A stretch of DNA of 64,000 nucleotides from Phyto melanocephala (taxonomy: Eukaryota > Arthropoda > Insecta > Diptera > Rhinophoridae), in NCBI GenBank assembly GCA_941918925.1, contig OW799237.1, positions 112,572,515 to 112,636,514 on the forward strand, read 5' to 3'. Under the pieces are notes generated by a model. The model made no database searches. It was given only the letters and a program-made list of their open reading frames with translations, and had not been told where the DNA came from. This document shows positions 27,201 to 42,200 of the stretch, piece after piece. The position numbers and the translations under genes were made by a program. Numbering within the stretch: position 1 is the first letter of the stretch; each line of letters begins with the position of its first letter.

Positions 27201-30200
27201 TTTTTATATATGTATGTACGTATTTCATATGGGATGAATGGTGACACAAACTACTGTTATTGCATGACTACACGTTGTGAAGTGTATATAAGATTCGGCA
27301 CGGCCGAATATAGCACTTTTACTTGTTTTTTTTTAATGTTATCGATAAATCTGTTTGTGTGGTAGATTTATTTTTTCCATACATTCCATAATAATATTAA
27401 ACAGATGCGCAAAAAACACCACTCACTTCCCGTTCCAAACACAAGAAACGCACCCAAAATCGTCTCGTGTTATTTTCGAGCTTTTCGTAGGCCCTTGTAG
27501 CACAAAATATCATGTTCATACACTAAATGAATTCCATAAATTCCTTTAAAATATCAATTTCACTTTCCATTTTGGCAAAATTGTTTTTAGTTGATAAAAA
27601 TATAAACACAACAGCTGATCAAAACAAAAAAAAGTTGATGCATAAAACGCGTTGTATATAATTTGAAGTTAAAAACGTATAAAATGGTAAAAAAGTATTA
27701 AACGCAAGAACGCATTGCGATCTAGAACTTTATACGACTTTAACCCAGCGTTAGCTTTGGCTCTGCGTAAAAAATAATTAAAGCATTTAACTTTACGTGC
27801 TGCCTTTCTAATATCACAGAAAGATAAATTTTCGAAATTTGATTTAAAATTTTTTATGAGAATACGATGCTTAGGACACTTAGCCTTATGTGTTTTATAA
27901 CTAAATAGTTTACTTTTAGCACAAACTATTAAAAGTGCCTCTTTTAAAATTATCTTATTTAATAATATTACGAACATTGTTGTTCATTCTTATACTAGAA
28001 CAAAAAATAAATTAAGTTTTTCTTGAATTGCTTCAATTTTTTGTATTTATTCTATTTCCTTAAAAAAACGTTAAAAAAATGATAAATCAAAGTTTAAAAA
28101 AATATATTTAAATTAACAAAAATAGAAACTTTTCATTTAAATGTCTTATTCCTATTAAAACTATAATTAACGACTATTGTTAAACGTGTTAAGATTATTA
28201 AATTGTTTTAAATGTTTTCATTTGTAAGGTTTCTTTTTTTTTTGTGATAAACCTTCAAAGCTTTTACATTATATCATCGTTTCAAAATTAGCTTATTCAT
28301 TTGATAAAGGTTTAAACTTGGCCTCATAGTGGCAAATACATAATTAATATTTTCAATAAGAGATTTTATTTCAAAACGCTTATAATTGGATTTTGAAAGC
28401 AAGTTATTATAAAATACAAATTGCGGGTCCAATTGTGTAGGAAATGAATTGTGTTTTTGTTGTTTTAATTTAAACTTATAATAAGATTGTAAAGAAACTG
28501 TGTCTGTACATGAAATATTTTTTGAATACTTTTTATGTGTTTTGAATTCTTTAAATTTCTGCAAAAGGTGATATTAAGAAAAATATATGGTTGCGAACCG
28601 ATACGGTCATCATAATATTTATTTATTATATTCATATTATATTAATGTCTTAACATGTTTCACTCACCTTCACACTATTATACCGAGTATTATTTCAGTA
28701 TTATTTTCTAAAAATCAAATAAAACAGGAAAATTTTAATAGTGTGTAGACAAAATGTTGACACGTAGAGAAGTTTAAACAGTCATATGGCATTCATCATT
28801 TTTGCTCTAGTCCCTAAAAATTACTTCTTGTTCTAAATAATAAATAATTGCAAGATAATGATAGTATACTTAAAATTATGAAAATACTATTTTGATTAAA
28901 ACAAGTAAGAGCACTATATTCGGCTGTGCCGAATTTTTGTAACCCACCACCAATTTTGTGTACTTTTATAGCATCAGGAATGATCTGTTTTTATTAAAAT
29001 GTGTGAAACTTCGATTTGCTAATAATTTATGTTCTTTAAATTAGTTTTACTACTCACTATTTTTTACTACAATATTGCATTTTTACGGAAACTAAAAAAT
29101 ATAATTTGGTACCCAGAGGTAGTTAAAAAATAATATTTGATTTGTGTGGGCATGGCACCTCGTACTTTTTAAATATAATTAATGTTTAAATATCACTTAA
29201 ATAATCCTTAATAGATTTCTTTTTTTTTTTTTTTTTAATTTTTGTCCATACAGTAATTAAAGATATATATGTATATGTGGGAGATGAGCGTTAAAGTGGG
29301 CGTGTCACCTTAATTTTTGCAATTACCATTTTTTAAATTGACGAAACTTCATCAACATACATTTAATTCTGTCGATTTTATGAGCTTTTAAATTTCATTA
29401 ACAGTAAATTATGTGAAAAGTGGGCGCACAGTGTTGCGAAACCAGAATTTTTTGGAAATTATATTGCCTAAACTGTAATTTTAATTGTATCGATGGGAAA
29501 CTTCTACAGATTGGTCAGAATGAAATCCCAAACAGAATGAGTGAAAAAAAAATTACACCGAAAAAAATTGTTGGGTCAAATTTTCAACAAAAGTCAAAAA
29601 TAAAAAAAAAATTGTTCGAAAAATTTAAAAAAAAATATTATTTTAATTCTTCTTTTATTTCTGATAAATACCCTATGATTAGTTTTTAAAATAAATTATA
29701 GGGTGGTCCGAATAAGAATTATAAACGACAAATTTTCATGATTTTTCGATATTTGTTGAATAACTCTGAAATTTTATATAAAACCAAAATCTATTTCATT
29801 TCTTATTTGAAAGGTGGCAATAAAAGCTTTAATTTGATACCGGTTTGAAGTCAATAGCTTCAGAGAGTTATGCTAATTTTTGTCACCCGAAAACCAATAT
29901 GATTAAATTATTCAATAAGTGATTCCGAGAATTTCCGTTCTATTTCTATGGAATAAATACTGAGAGTGATATACTAAAATCGGTATAACTCCTAGGAGAA
30001 CAGGTATGGGCAGCTGATTTTTTCACAGTTCGTTGACAACAAATTATGTAACATTTCTGTAATGGTTTGGAACTGGGACTCTCTGGGACTTTTTAGATAT
30101 TGCTTACCTAACCCAAATTTTAAGGAAAAATTGACCTTTAGTCGGGTTTTCGCTCTAAAAAAGGTGCATATGAAAATGTCTCAAACAACATTCCTTTTTT

Positions 30201-33200
30201 TTACAGAAGATACTTGTCCGAAGTCAGATTTTTTTCCGAATCAAAATATCTGCCACCAAAATCAAATGAGATCATTTTGAATACAGCCCTGAAATCCCCT
30301 CTTTTCGTGAAAATTTTTTATATTTGACTTCTAAAACCAATTAAAAATCAACGGGCCAACATAAAAATAAGCTTTATGTGTGTTTTGTTTACTTGGAATG
30401 TCTGTGACAAAATTGCATCATTAAAAACACTGAAAAAAATAATCGGAAAAAAGTTACTTTTCCACTAGCCGCAACAGAGTGGGGCGTTGAAGTAGGCGTG
30501 TCCAAGTAGTATCTACAGCTAAAATCAACCTTAATATTTCAATATAGAGTTCTTTATTCTTTCAAAATCTTACTCCATAGAAAAATTATATAAATTTGAG
30601 ATGAAACGTTATATGGGAGGTGCGCGTTAAAGTGAACGTGTCACCTTAATTTCCCATTATTACAAGTCTTTCGATCAAAAAGTATTGTTTGCAAAAAAAT
30701 TCAGGATCAGTCAGTTTTTTACGTTTTTAATTTTAAGTAGGCCGAAAAAGTCACTGCGCTCTAAAAATGTTCGTACATTTTGATCTATAACTTCTTTCGT
30801 AATGTATAGATTTGGGCAATTTCCAGGGGAAAGATACTTACGAAATTTTATCGCTCTACGTCAATGCGTTTAGACACAATCGCATTTTATTTGATGTTGA
30901 AAGGACATGGTTTTTTTGACCTACTTTTGCATTACGAGCTATAACTCTCTTCCTAATATTCCGAATTAACCCATTTTCAATACCAATCAAACCTTGTGTA
31001 TAAGAAATATTTTGGCAAAATTTGAAACCCCTAACTTCTTCTTTTCGAGCTTTCCACAAATGGATGAACATATCGAGATAGTCCTAAAAAAAAACCAGGA
31101 CTTAGAAAATATATACTTTATGGGTTGTAAATGTGATACAAATGGAATGACAAAATGAATATACCCCCACACCATATTTTTGGTGGTCGGTATAAAAAAC
31201 AAAATTGTTTAAAACAACAACAAAAAAACTTACCGCCATATTTATAAAAAATATTTTACTTAGGTTTATTAAAGGCTTATTTGACAGATGTTGTACAGAA
31301 ACTTGTCAAATAAGCCCAGCAAAATCTCTCGTTACAAAATAATGAGCTGAACGTACTAAAAAACAGTTCTTCACTACTAACAATGTGGCATCTAAATCCA
31401 TTATTTTAACACGGCGATGTCATTGGAGGCAAGTATTTACCACGCTCGCTTACAAATAGGGGCTTAAATAACTACTTACCACCCTCGCTTACAAATAGGG
31501 AATCGTATAAGAACTTATTACGGTCGCTTATAAAAGGGGACTTAAATAAGTACTTACTTTTATAGCAATAAATAAGTACTTGATTTTAATAGCCTAAATA
31601 ACTCATTATTTTAAAATTTTTGATTTAAAAATCAGTGAAAATCTATAAGTCATCACTTTGTTAATGAAATGCTTTGCCGCTGTTGGAAAAATTATTATTA
31701 TTTGTATCCTAAGCGTGTTTAACTAAATAAAAATTATAAATGTTATAACAATAAGATATTGTATTGTATGTGTATTTTAGCAAATGTCTGAAAATAAGTA
31801 CTAACGTATCAAAATTTAAACCAAGTCATTACAAAAATACTTCTTGGTACGACAGACGATATGTAATAGTCATTGAAAAGTATTTTGGTTAGTAAGAGCA
31901 AGTCATCATTATTATTATTTTCTAGAAGCCTTTAATAAACCTTAAATATGTATTAGGAAGTATAAACAATTTACGGTGGTACTAAATTTTTTATTCCTGA
32001 AGGCAATGACAAGTAGTGAACATTTTTTTTTTTAATTTTTAGACCGATAATTCTTTTATTTTCCACTAACAAAAGCCAATGGAAATCGAATGACATGATT
32101 AAGCTATAGCAATCTCTGAGTAAAAGTTTAAAAAAATTTTAATTATATGATAATAAATATTAGGAATTAGGTAACAGTTTATTTTGCAAAAAAATAGTAA
32201 AATAAAATAAAAAATAATAACTAATAATAGATAACTAGGTTAAAAAAGTAAAATTATATACATACAATTGTATATTTTATGAGCGGATGTTTTGCAAAAC
32301 AGTCAGCACCAAATATAGTTTATAAATTTAAAAATAACATACTTGTGTTTTAAAAACGTATAAAATCTAGTTTCTTGTCAACAACCGATAAGTATTTTTT
32401 TTTATTTTCCTTCTTAAGAAATTCTTAAAAAAAAAATAATCTTATAATTATATGAACAACACAAGATTTTACTTTGTGTCTTTTTCTGCGATAATTGTGC
32501 CGATAAAACTTATTTAGTTCACACATGTACATATACTTGTTTCAAAACTACCATTCATTTTTGTACAGGTGTTGTTTATAACCAACTTTTTTTGTTGTTG
32601 TTTATAATTGTATGTGCATTTGTTCGTTGATCTCACTTGCACTTATTTTAACCAGCAGCTCTTAACAGAGGGGAAGGAAATGTTGCTTAAACTAGTATAA
32701 TGAATTATGTTTACTCTACACAGTGTATGACGACACTATGTGTGCAAATCTTTTAGAACAACAAGTATTTTGTCAAAAACAATCCAATTAATAAAAAATA
32801 TAATATAAACAAATCATTTATACAACGCCATTGACAGTATTCTGGTAAAATCTCAGTCCAATAGTTCCATAATTAAAGCAAAAGTAAGAATGTCCGCTTC
32901 TATCTCCTTCACCGGTGGTGTCAAGGGTATATTTATCGTCGTTGCCCTAACAAATTCAGTTATGTGTTTTTTACTGAGTTTTCAGGAGAGCAAAAAAAAA
33001 AACATTTTTTTATCTTACTTTACAGTATAAAACTTGCGCATACTGACTCTTATTTATGTTTAAACCAATCAAGATATCCTTAAAAGGTTTGGTGAAGATG
33101 TACCACCAATAATGGTTCAAAATAGGACAATAAACTTTTTTTGAAAATTGTCACATAACCGATTTCGTCAGCGCTGCCACGATATATAGCTTTGTCTTTT

Positions 33201-36200
33201 TAATTGTAATTTCTACAATGTTTATTTCCGTTATAATAAAATATATATTTTTTGAAAGCTTGTATAGGAGTCTATTGAACAATGTAAATCCGTCTGTCTA
33301 TCCGTGTATTGGTTGAAATTAATTTTAAGACGTTACCATATGTTTTACAGGTCTGTATGTGGTATCGATCTTTTGGAATTATTCGGGAATAGTGATACTA
33401 AAGAAATTCAGTACAAATACGTTGGCCAATAACGTTCTAAAAAAAATTAAAATTTTTCAATCCTAGGATAATTTATAGACACTTTTGTAAATACTATTTG
33501 TAAATACTTTTTCTCTCTAAGAATATTCGGAAAAAAAATGTGGACAAATCGGGCACTAATCGGGAAAGTTATAGGCAAAAATTATTTTATTTTTTTAAAT
33601 ATATCATCTTTCTCAAGCTTTTTTGACCCACCTAATTGCGAGCCGTAGCCTAGGAAACTATTCCTGAAAGCTAACAAATCGATTTTAAACTAACTAAAAT
33701 ATAAGGACAACAATAACTGCAGCGGTGTTTTTCCCAGAATTTATAAACGAAAATTGAGCTTCTAGACAACAGAGAGTATCAATATGGGTATTAAATGGAA
33801 GGGTTTGACAAGCAGAACTTTAAACACATAAAACTTTTAAATCTATGATGGCTGTCACTACAAAATGGCGTACAATAAATTAATATATGGTTTACATCTA
33901 GCAATCAAAAATGTACCCCTTCCAAATGAAAGGGCTTGACAGTAAGCTATTGTATTTAAAATGGTAAAATCCAAGATGGCCTCAAAAACAAAATGGCGGA
34001 TAATTTTTTTCTTAACGTTATCACTATGGGTATCAAATGAAAGGGTTTGAGTAGTTGAATTTACTTATCGCTGTTGAAATTCAAAAGCAATGATAGCGTA
34101 TAGTATTTGCCTATTATCAAATTCAGCAATACCGATCATAGCACCCTTGTTTTTTTTATTTAGTTTTATAGAAATTTAACAATTTTTACTAAAGTTGAAT
34201 CGAATTTGTAAAGTTGTGTGTTTAGTATCGTTTGCGTAAAAAATTATAAATTGTGAATAAAATCATAACTTCCGCACCGATTTGAATGTTTGGTAAGGAA
34301 TATATTAAGCCATACGAAACTAAACAAAAATGTATCCTTTGTTTAACTTTTACTTTATATAATTTTAAAAAAAAAATGTTAAAATTTTTATAGAAAAAGA
34401 TTTTTTTTTGCAAAACTTATTCCATCATAAACATATCTGCAACTGATAAGTAGCACATCCTAATTGTAATATAATTGTTATATTTCGTATTTTATTTTGA
34501 TAGCTGATTTAGGTAGACCGTTCTTAACTTATGCTAATATTTGTCGCAGAACTACATTTATTTTGGACATAACATAACACTATATCTCAAAAACTAACTT
34601 AAAAAACGTGTTCAGCGTCTCAAATAATGTATAAATCAGGTACCAATTTACGGCATTCGATCACGATCGAAATTTTACTCGAGTTCGCTGTGCTTTAGGT
34701 ATATAGATTCTAATAAGAATTTTCAAATATCGATCACGTTCGAATGCCGTAATTTGACTCCAGCTTTCAAGTTTAGGGCAGCAAAAAGTTGACCTCAGTT
34801 TGTACAGTAGTATTGTTTTTATTTGTAACAAATAAACTGCTAAGTCCATCATAAATAGGAAGATCGATTATTCGAATTTAAAAAAAACCGGTTTTCGGAT
34901 ATTCCGAAAAGTTTCTTAAAAAAATCGGTTTTTGGTTAAGCATTTAAAAAGTAACCGATTAAACGGTTTTATTTGATAAACAACAACATAAAAATCAAAT
35001 CATTTATTGAAATAAAAACTTTATTTCAATAAAATCAAAACAATTCACAAAGGTAAAGAACTAACAAAATAAACTGCGGTCATGTCTGAAATTTTTAAAA
35101 ATTTTAAAAAGAAAACTTGACATTGAAAATTACTTTTTACTAGCATACATGTTGAACTTATAGAATATAAAGCACCAAGTAATCTTTTTAGCCTTTCAGA
35201 TCATTCTTGACACTTATCTAAATAAAAACATATCCTCCAAAATGTGTTCTTTATGATTGATTGTGTGTGGACATATATTTAATAGTTCTGTTCAGTTTAT
35301 AACAATAACCTGTTTAAAGATTATATTATTCTTATTCTGGCTCAAGTTCATTTTTATACTAAATTTCTCATATATTTTCCCTCCCATATACATATGAAGA
35401 AATCAGTTTTTATTTGTGGTAATGAAAGAATATACTGGAAAAGTATCTTATTATCCCGACACCAGCCGAGTGGAATGCATTTTCGAAACCAGCTACGGTT
35501 TCATCATCAGCACTCTTTTGATCGGGATGTCTTAGTGTTGATAGTAAATATCATCTATTTAACTCACAAGTTTATATGAAAATTGATTTTGTAAATTAAT
35601 TCTTTCTACCTATAAACTCATATATTTGCCATGGTGAGTGAGAACGAAATTTCTTCAACACTAAAGCTTTTCCCCTTTTTCCTTGTTATTCTTTTCAATT
35701 ACCACATTTTAATAAAAATAAAAAATAAAAAAAATAAAAAAAAATAAAAGTAAAAATAATCTGTTTAATTACACTAAAATAACCGGTTTATTCGATATTC
35801 GAAAAATGGGCATTTTAATATATTCGGCTTAAACAAAACTGAAAAAAAAAAAACGTTTAAGACCGGTCGAATAATAACCGTTCGATCACCCTAATTATAA
35901 TACAGGACATACATACATAAATTTGTATGCCAATAAACGGCTATAAATATACCAACTTTATATTGGGTTTACTAACGCTACAATTTAACAATTTTAGTAG
36001 TTCTAAGTCTGTGCAGTAACATTAGCTTAAACTTAGTTAGCAGGTTTACACTCTAACGCGACGATATTTTTAAATGACGTGGCCTGTACGTGATAACTAT
36101 AAAATATCACCTTACAACTCATATTTATAAAATTGTGGCAAATTTAAATTAGCTCTCTTGTTGGGACACCCGATGTTTTCGACTTTTCAGAATATTTTGG

Positions 36201-39200
36201 CCATTTCGGACTAGTTTGAAATTTTCAAGCTATTTTCAATTTTTTTTTTAAAGTCCATGGTTGATTATTAAAAAATTGTTATAAAAACCCGCTCGTTTTT
36301 ATCGATTTTCCGTATTGAAAATAAATTAAAACTTTTAGGACAAGACAGGGTCTATCAGCAGACAAGTTATCATGGTTACAATTTAATTTTTTTTTCAACT
36401 AGTGCCAATTACACTCTATTCCTATTTAAAAAATGACTATTTTGAAATTTATTAATGATCAGTAAAGGCTGTGCGAAAAAATGTAAAAAATAATGTATAA
36501 ACAATTTAAGAGTGTGTTTCTTTTTAACTATAAATGTAAATTAAAAAATACAAACAAAAAAAATATACAAATAAAAATAAATAGTTTACAAAGACATGCC
36601 AGTAATAAGTAATTAATTTTTTTTCGATTTTAAAAAAGTAGTTAAAAAGCAATAACAACAACGGCAGCATGAAATTATAATTACAAGCGTGTTACAAATT
36701 TTAAATAATCTACAATTTATTAAAGAAAACCAAGCAAGACCAAGACAATTTGCTATTAAAATAAAATTAGTATGAAAAATTTCATAAATAATAATAAATA
36801 ATAATTATAATCGAATTCATAAAATTAATTAATACTACATATAACATAAAAGTGATTCGTGTGTGTTCTTAATTTTAAATAAAAATAAAGTAATAAGAAA
36901 AAAAAAAACCCTCTTCAATGTTAATATAGAAAAAAATGATCATCTTTAAAAGTGTTTAGTAAAAATTATAAAAAGTTTTTTTTTTTGTATTTATTGCCTG
37001 TATTTTGTATATGTATGTCGAAAGCCAAGTGTTTTATTTAATTTAATGTCGCTAAATACATTTGAAAAGTCTTCTGTTGCTTCCCCCCCAAACAAATGAA
37101 CGATAAACAAACTGCAGTTACAGGTATGTTTTGTAATAACAGTTAAGCTTTTTTTTTTTAAGAAAAATAATTTGTATTAGTTTTTAAACGTATTTAACAT
37201 TCTAAACTAATTCATTTTGACATTTATTACTACAATTACTGAGGCAATTTTTATATGAAACGCTGCACTCGTGAGCACCTAATTTTAATTGTGAAAGTTT
37301 ATTTAAAATTTGTAAACATTTTATTTTATAGCACAGACTCTTTTAAATAACAATGGAAGTAAGTTTATCACGCTTACCAGTAAGCGGGTTTGTACGGAAG
37401 AGAATGAGTTTTATTTAGTGATACAAAGAGTTAATTTGAGTGCCCCTTTAATGCTTGTTATCGATTTATATGTTCGATAATTACTGCTTATTGCGATAAC
37501 TTTCCTGTAAGAGATAAAAGCAAGCTTTTTAGTTATTTTCTTTTCATACAATGGTTTGTTTTGAATGGTTTTCGCTTATTTTGCTGCATCTCAATACGGC
37601 GTGTAAGTATTTATATTGTGACTAATGCTGCTGCTGCATTGTATTGCCCACATGCTATACAAAAATGGGAAATCTTCTGTATATGTATATAAAAGTGAAA
37701 TTCTGTCTGAGTGTGTGTTAGCTATAGACTCCGAAACCGTAAAGCCGTTCGGACTCAAACTTTGGCAAGTTGTTATACATATTCCAGGGAGTTTTTATGG
37801 GTGGTAAAAAGTGCACACAACGCGCGCCGGACTTTGCTAGTATTAAGTAATGAAGAGCAGACATCGAAATGTTGGTTTGAACATATTGTATAAAACATCC
37901 TCAATTTTTTTTTTAAATTATGCTTACGTTAGCAGGAGTACAATTACGAACTTTCGCAAGACGTGAATACCTTAAATGTGTTTAATATTAAAAAGTTGAA
38001 TTTCTAAAAATTTTTACATTTAAATATTGTTTGCTGTGACATTTTTTTCTTTCGTTAAGGTATGTTCAAATTAGACAAATATTTGACGATATATGGATAT
38101 TGGGATTTGATGTCGTTTCAGCTGGCTGGCCAGGCTTCACTTACGATCTCTTACGCTTAGGGTTGTCGTAATGGATCCATTTTTAGTCCAAGTAATGATT
38201 CGGTGTAAAAGTAATTTTCTTTTTTAGTGTTCAAGCTGCTTTTCAGACTTGAAAAATCGTTTTTTAAGATCTCTCGTTTTGAGTTCATGTAGTAACCAAT
38301 TTCCTTGCTACGAGATAAATCCTGTTGACCGCAAACGTTTTGAAAGTGCTGTTTGAGTAACTCCTAATAAATTTTTGTTAAGTTTGAAAGCTATCTTCAT
38401 GGTGTAATGCTCTTAAACTTTTAAAGCTGATCTGCGAGATCTTAGTCTAAATACACTGCCGCTCACTTGATTAGGTTTACACATTTTTAAATTTTTATTT
38501 TAATTTCTCTTAATATCTACTTTAAGAGAACAACTTATTTACACTAAGGCTAAGAGATCTTTTGTATGGCAATAAATTCGAAAACAAAAACTAACGGTAC
38601 ATAAATAGTTTTTGTTATTTTATGCTTTTAAGTAAAAGCGCAGTTTCATTAAGAATAAAATCAGTTTACTTTCAACAGCGGATAAATTTTTACAAATTTG
38701 AGAGTTTGTGATTATATACAACATATTCACAATATATTTTTTAAAAATGGGGCGCAGCAAGTCATTAACCGAAGAAGAAAAAGTCAAAATTAAAGCCTTT
38801 ATGGAAACAGGCTTAAGCCAAAGAAATTTTGCAAAAAAAATTGGCCGAAGTCAGAATATTGTCAGCAATTTCATTAGAAAACAGTCTGATTACGGGAAAA
38901 ACATGAAAGGACGTGCGCATAGAGTCACAACAAAAGCGGACAGAAGAGCCATCATAAGAGCTGCATCCAACTCTAGTGATTCTGCTGCAAAGATCAAGCA
39001 AAAAACGGGTGTTACAGCAAGCCTTGCTACGGTAAAACGTATTATTCGAAGTGCTAAGCATTTAAAAAGATTAAAAATTTAAAAAAAAACCACCTCTAAA
39101 TGCCACTCGGAAAGCAAACCGACTCCAGTTTGCCCGCGAACACATGTGTTATAAGAAGGAATGGCAACACATTGTTTTTTCTGATCAAAAGAAGTTTAAT

Positions 39201-42200
39201 TTAGAGGGTCCAGATGGTTATAATTATTATTTCCACGACTTTAGAAACGAAGAACGTTATCTGAGTCGTCTGCATAGCTGTGACGGTAGTGTGATAGTGT
39301 GGGGTGCAATTACATATTATGGAACATGCGAGCTTTAATTTCTGTCATCTAGAATGAAAGCTTGAAAAGGCTTTTCCACATTTTTTTTAACATCGTTGGA
39401 CCTATTCCATGGATATTTCAACAAGACAATGCCCCAATCCATAATGCAAGAGTTGTCAAAGAATGGATTAGGAGCCAGAACGTAAAAATTTAAGAGTGGC
39501 CACCATATTCGCCTGACCTGAATATTATAGAAAATGTATGGGGCTGCCTTTCCCGCAAAGTGTATGAGTCGGGCAAACAATATCACACAAAGGAAGCTTT
39601 AATTGAAGGCATTAAAAAAGCTTGGGACGAAATTTCCCTTACATTAATTGGAAAACTTTACAACTCCCTCTCTGATCGCATTTTTGAAGTTATATCCAAT
39701 ATAGGAGGATATACGCATTATTAAAACCTTAATAAAACATTATAGCAATTCTTTGAAAAATAAAAAAAATTATAAAAAACCTACATTCTTGTAGTTCTAT
39801 TTATGTAATTAATGATGTCGAACCTATTCAAATGAGCCAAAAAAATTATGTTCGAAGACTATTATCAAACAAAAAATATATATTTAAAATCAGATATTAA
39901 CTATTGCAGTGAGTTTTGTCTTTTAAATGATAAATAGCGCAACATTTTATTATCTGAAGCTAAATGTAACTAATAACTATATTATTTTAAACAAAAAAAA
40001 ATTGTTTTGTTGTAAAAAAGATGTGAACCTAATCAAGTGAGCGCCAGTGTACATTCAGCATAAGCTTTGGTAAGCAATCGGTGCTTTTCAGTATTGTTAT
40101 ACCCTTCACCTGTGGTGCACAAGGGTATATATAGCTTTGTCTATCCGTTTGTAATTTATACAATTTTCATTTCCGACCCCATAAAGTATATATTTTCTGA
40201 AAGCTTATGAATAGAGGAGTCGATTAAGCCCTGACCGTCTGTCCGTCTATCCGTCTGCCCGTCTGTCCGTGTGTTGGTTGAAATCAACTTTTAGAAGCAA
40301 CTATATGTTCCTCAGATCTGTATATGGTATCAATCTCTTGGAAATATCCAGGAATGAATCGCTATTGAAATTCAGCACAATCGCCCAATAACTTTCTGAG
40401 ATATGAGCAAAAAACCACGACCACCTCGTTTTTTTTCACAATTACAACAAAAACATACATACATACATACATGTAAAAAACATACCAAACAAAAAAAAAA
40501 TATTAAAAATAAGAAAAAAATAATAAAAAAAACTAAAAAAAAAAATTAAAAAAAAATTTAAAAAAATTTTTTAAAAAAAATTAAAAAAAATATAAAAAAA
40601 AAATAATAAAATATAAATAATATATTAAATAAAATAAAATAAAATTTTTTTGGCTCAGCTGGGATTCGATGCCACTAACGTGTACGTATGCACGTATTTT
40701 ATATGAGATTGTTATTGCATGACTACACGTTGTGAAGGGTATATAAGATTCGGCACGGCCGAATATAGCACTGTTACTTGTTTTTTTTTCAAATTAAAGA
40801 GATAAATTAAAACTTCCCTTATATGAAGATTTGTTGGTACAAAATTCGATATTTTTAAAGCAAAAAAAAACTGTTGTTTTTTACACTATAACGTTCAATA
40901 ACTAAGTGATACAGATGGCAGATACCTATTTACCCTAGACAAAAACCGGGTTCAACAGATACGCATTTAAAATTTATACACTTCATTAAAATGATATTAA
41001 AATTTAACAAATCATTGCCGCACAATCAAAAGATATTTATTTTATTTTGTCTAATTTATTTCCAGCTATAATTACATTTTCTCCTCATTATTTTGGTAAA
41101 GTAGATATTTGTTCTCATGTCTGTTAACTAAAGTGTTAAAAATTGAAGTTTTTATTCTGAAAACCTTTGTGAATTTTAATGATTTTTATGTTTATGGTAA
41201 TACTTTGTTTGCGTTTATTTGTTCCTATTTATGTATGTATATTTAAAACTTTTTTTTTAATTTCGTTTAACGTTTAATTTAAATCGTACTACATTATATT
41301 TTTTTATTTAATTTTATAATTTGTAGTAAAATAACTTTTTAGCACGAAACGAATAATTGATATCCCAGCAAGCATGGAGGTTTAATTAAATTCGATATTT
41401 TTAAATTAATCTCAGAATTAAGATCAATCAAAACATATTTAGATAAAGGGTGATTTTTTTTGCTATTTGGTTGCTTGGTAAAGAGTGGCGATATCAAAAA
41501 TGGTCAACAATGCTTACAAATCATTGAATTTTCTTATCAAAATTCGTACTTTATAAGAAATGTCTTTCATAAATTACATCCATTTTATGGATTATTCAGG
41601 CTGTTCTGACCAAATTTTGCACCAGATTCACTTTGTTAAACATTAATCTACCAACTCGTATGCGAGCACTGTGTACCGAGTATAAAAATGCTGCTCTATC
41701 GGCTAGTGTCAGGGCAGATCGCGATATGTCAAACCGTCGCCGTTGTCACCAATTATGCTCTAAACACATAGACGACAGCAGACAGCAAGCAGCAATATGT
41801 CAAAAATAAAATCCATGTGTTTGAATGAAAACGATTATTTTGACGGCAGCACAGCAGCACGAATGCACAACAGCATTTGCTGCTGCTGGCAACTTAGGCT
41901 ATTTTCTATTTTGACGGGCAGCAAGAAACAAATATAGTGTTGCCATTATATATATCAAATTGGAAAAATAAAAACAAAAACTTATTTTTAATATTAAACA
42001 TAAAAGAACATTACAAAAATACAATAAAGAAATAAATTTATGTGTTTTTATAGTTTTTCGTGATATTATTACATTTTTTTTTTATCAATAACTTTAATTT
42101 TATTCATTATAAAATATATATGCGGCATCCCTGAAATTTGTATTGCTAAAATACACATCAGCTGATTATTATGTTGTTGCTGTCTTCAAAATAATTACGA

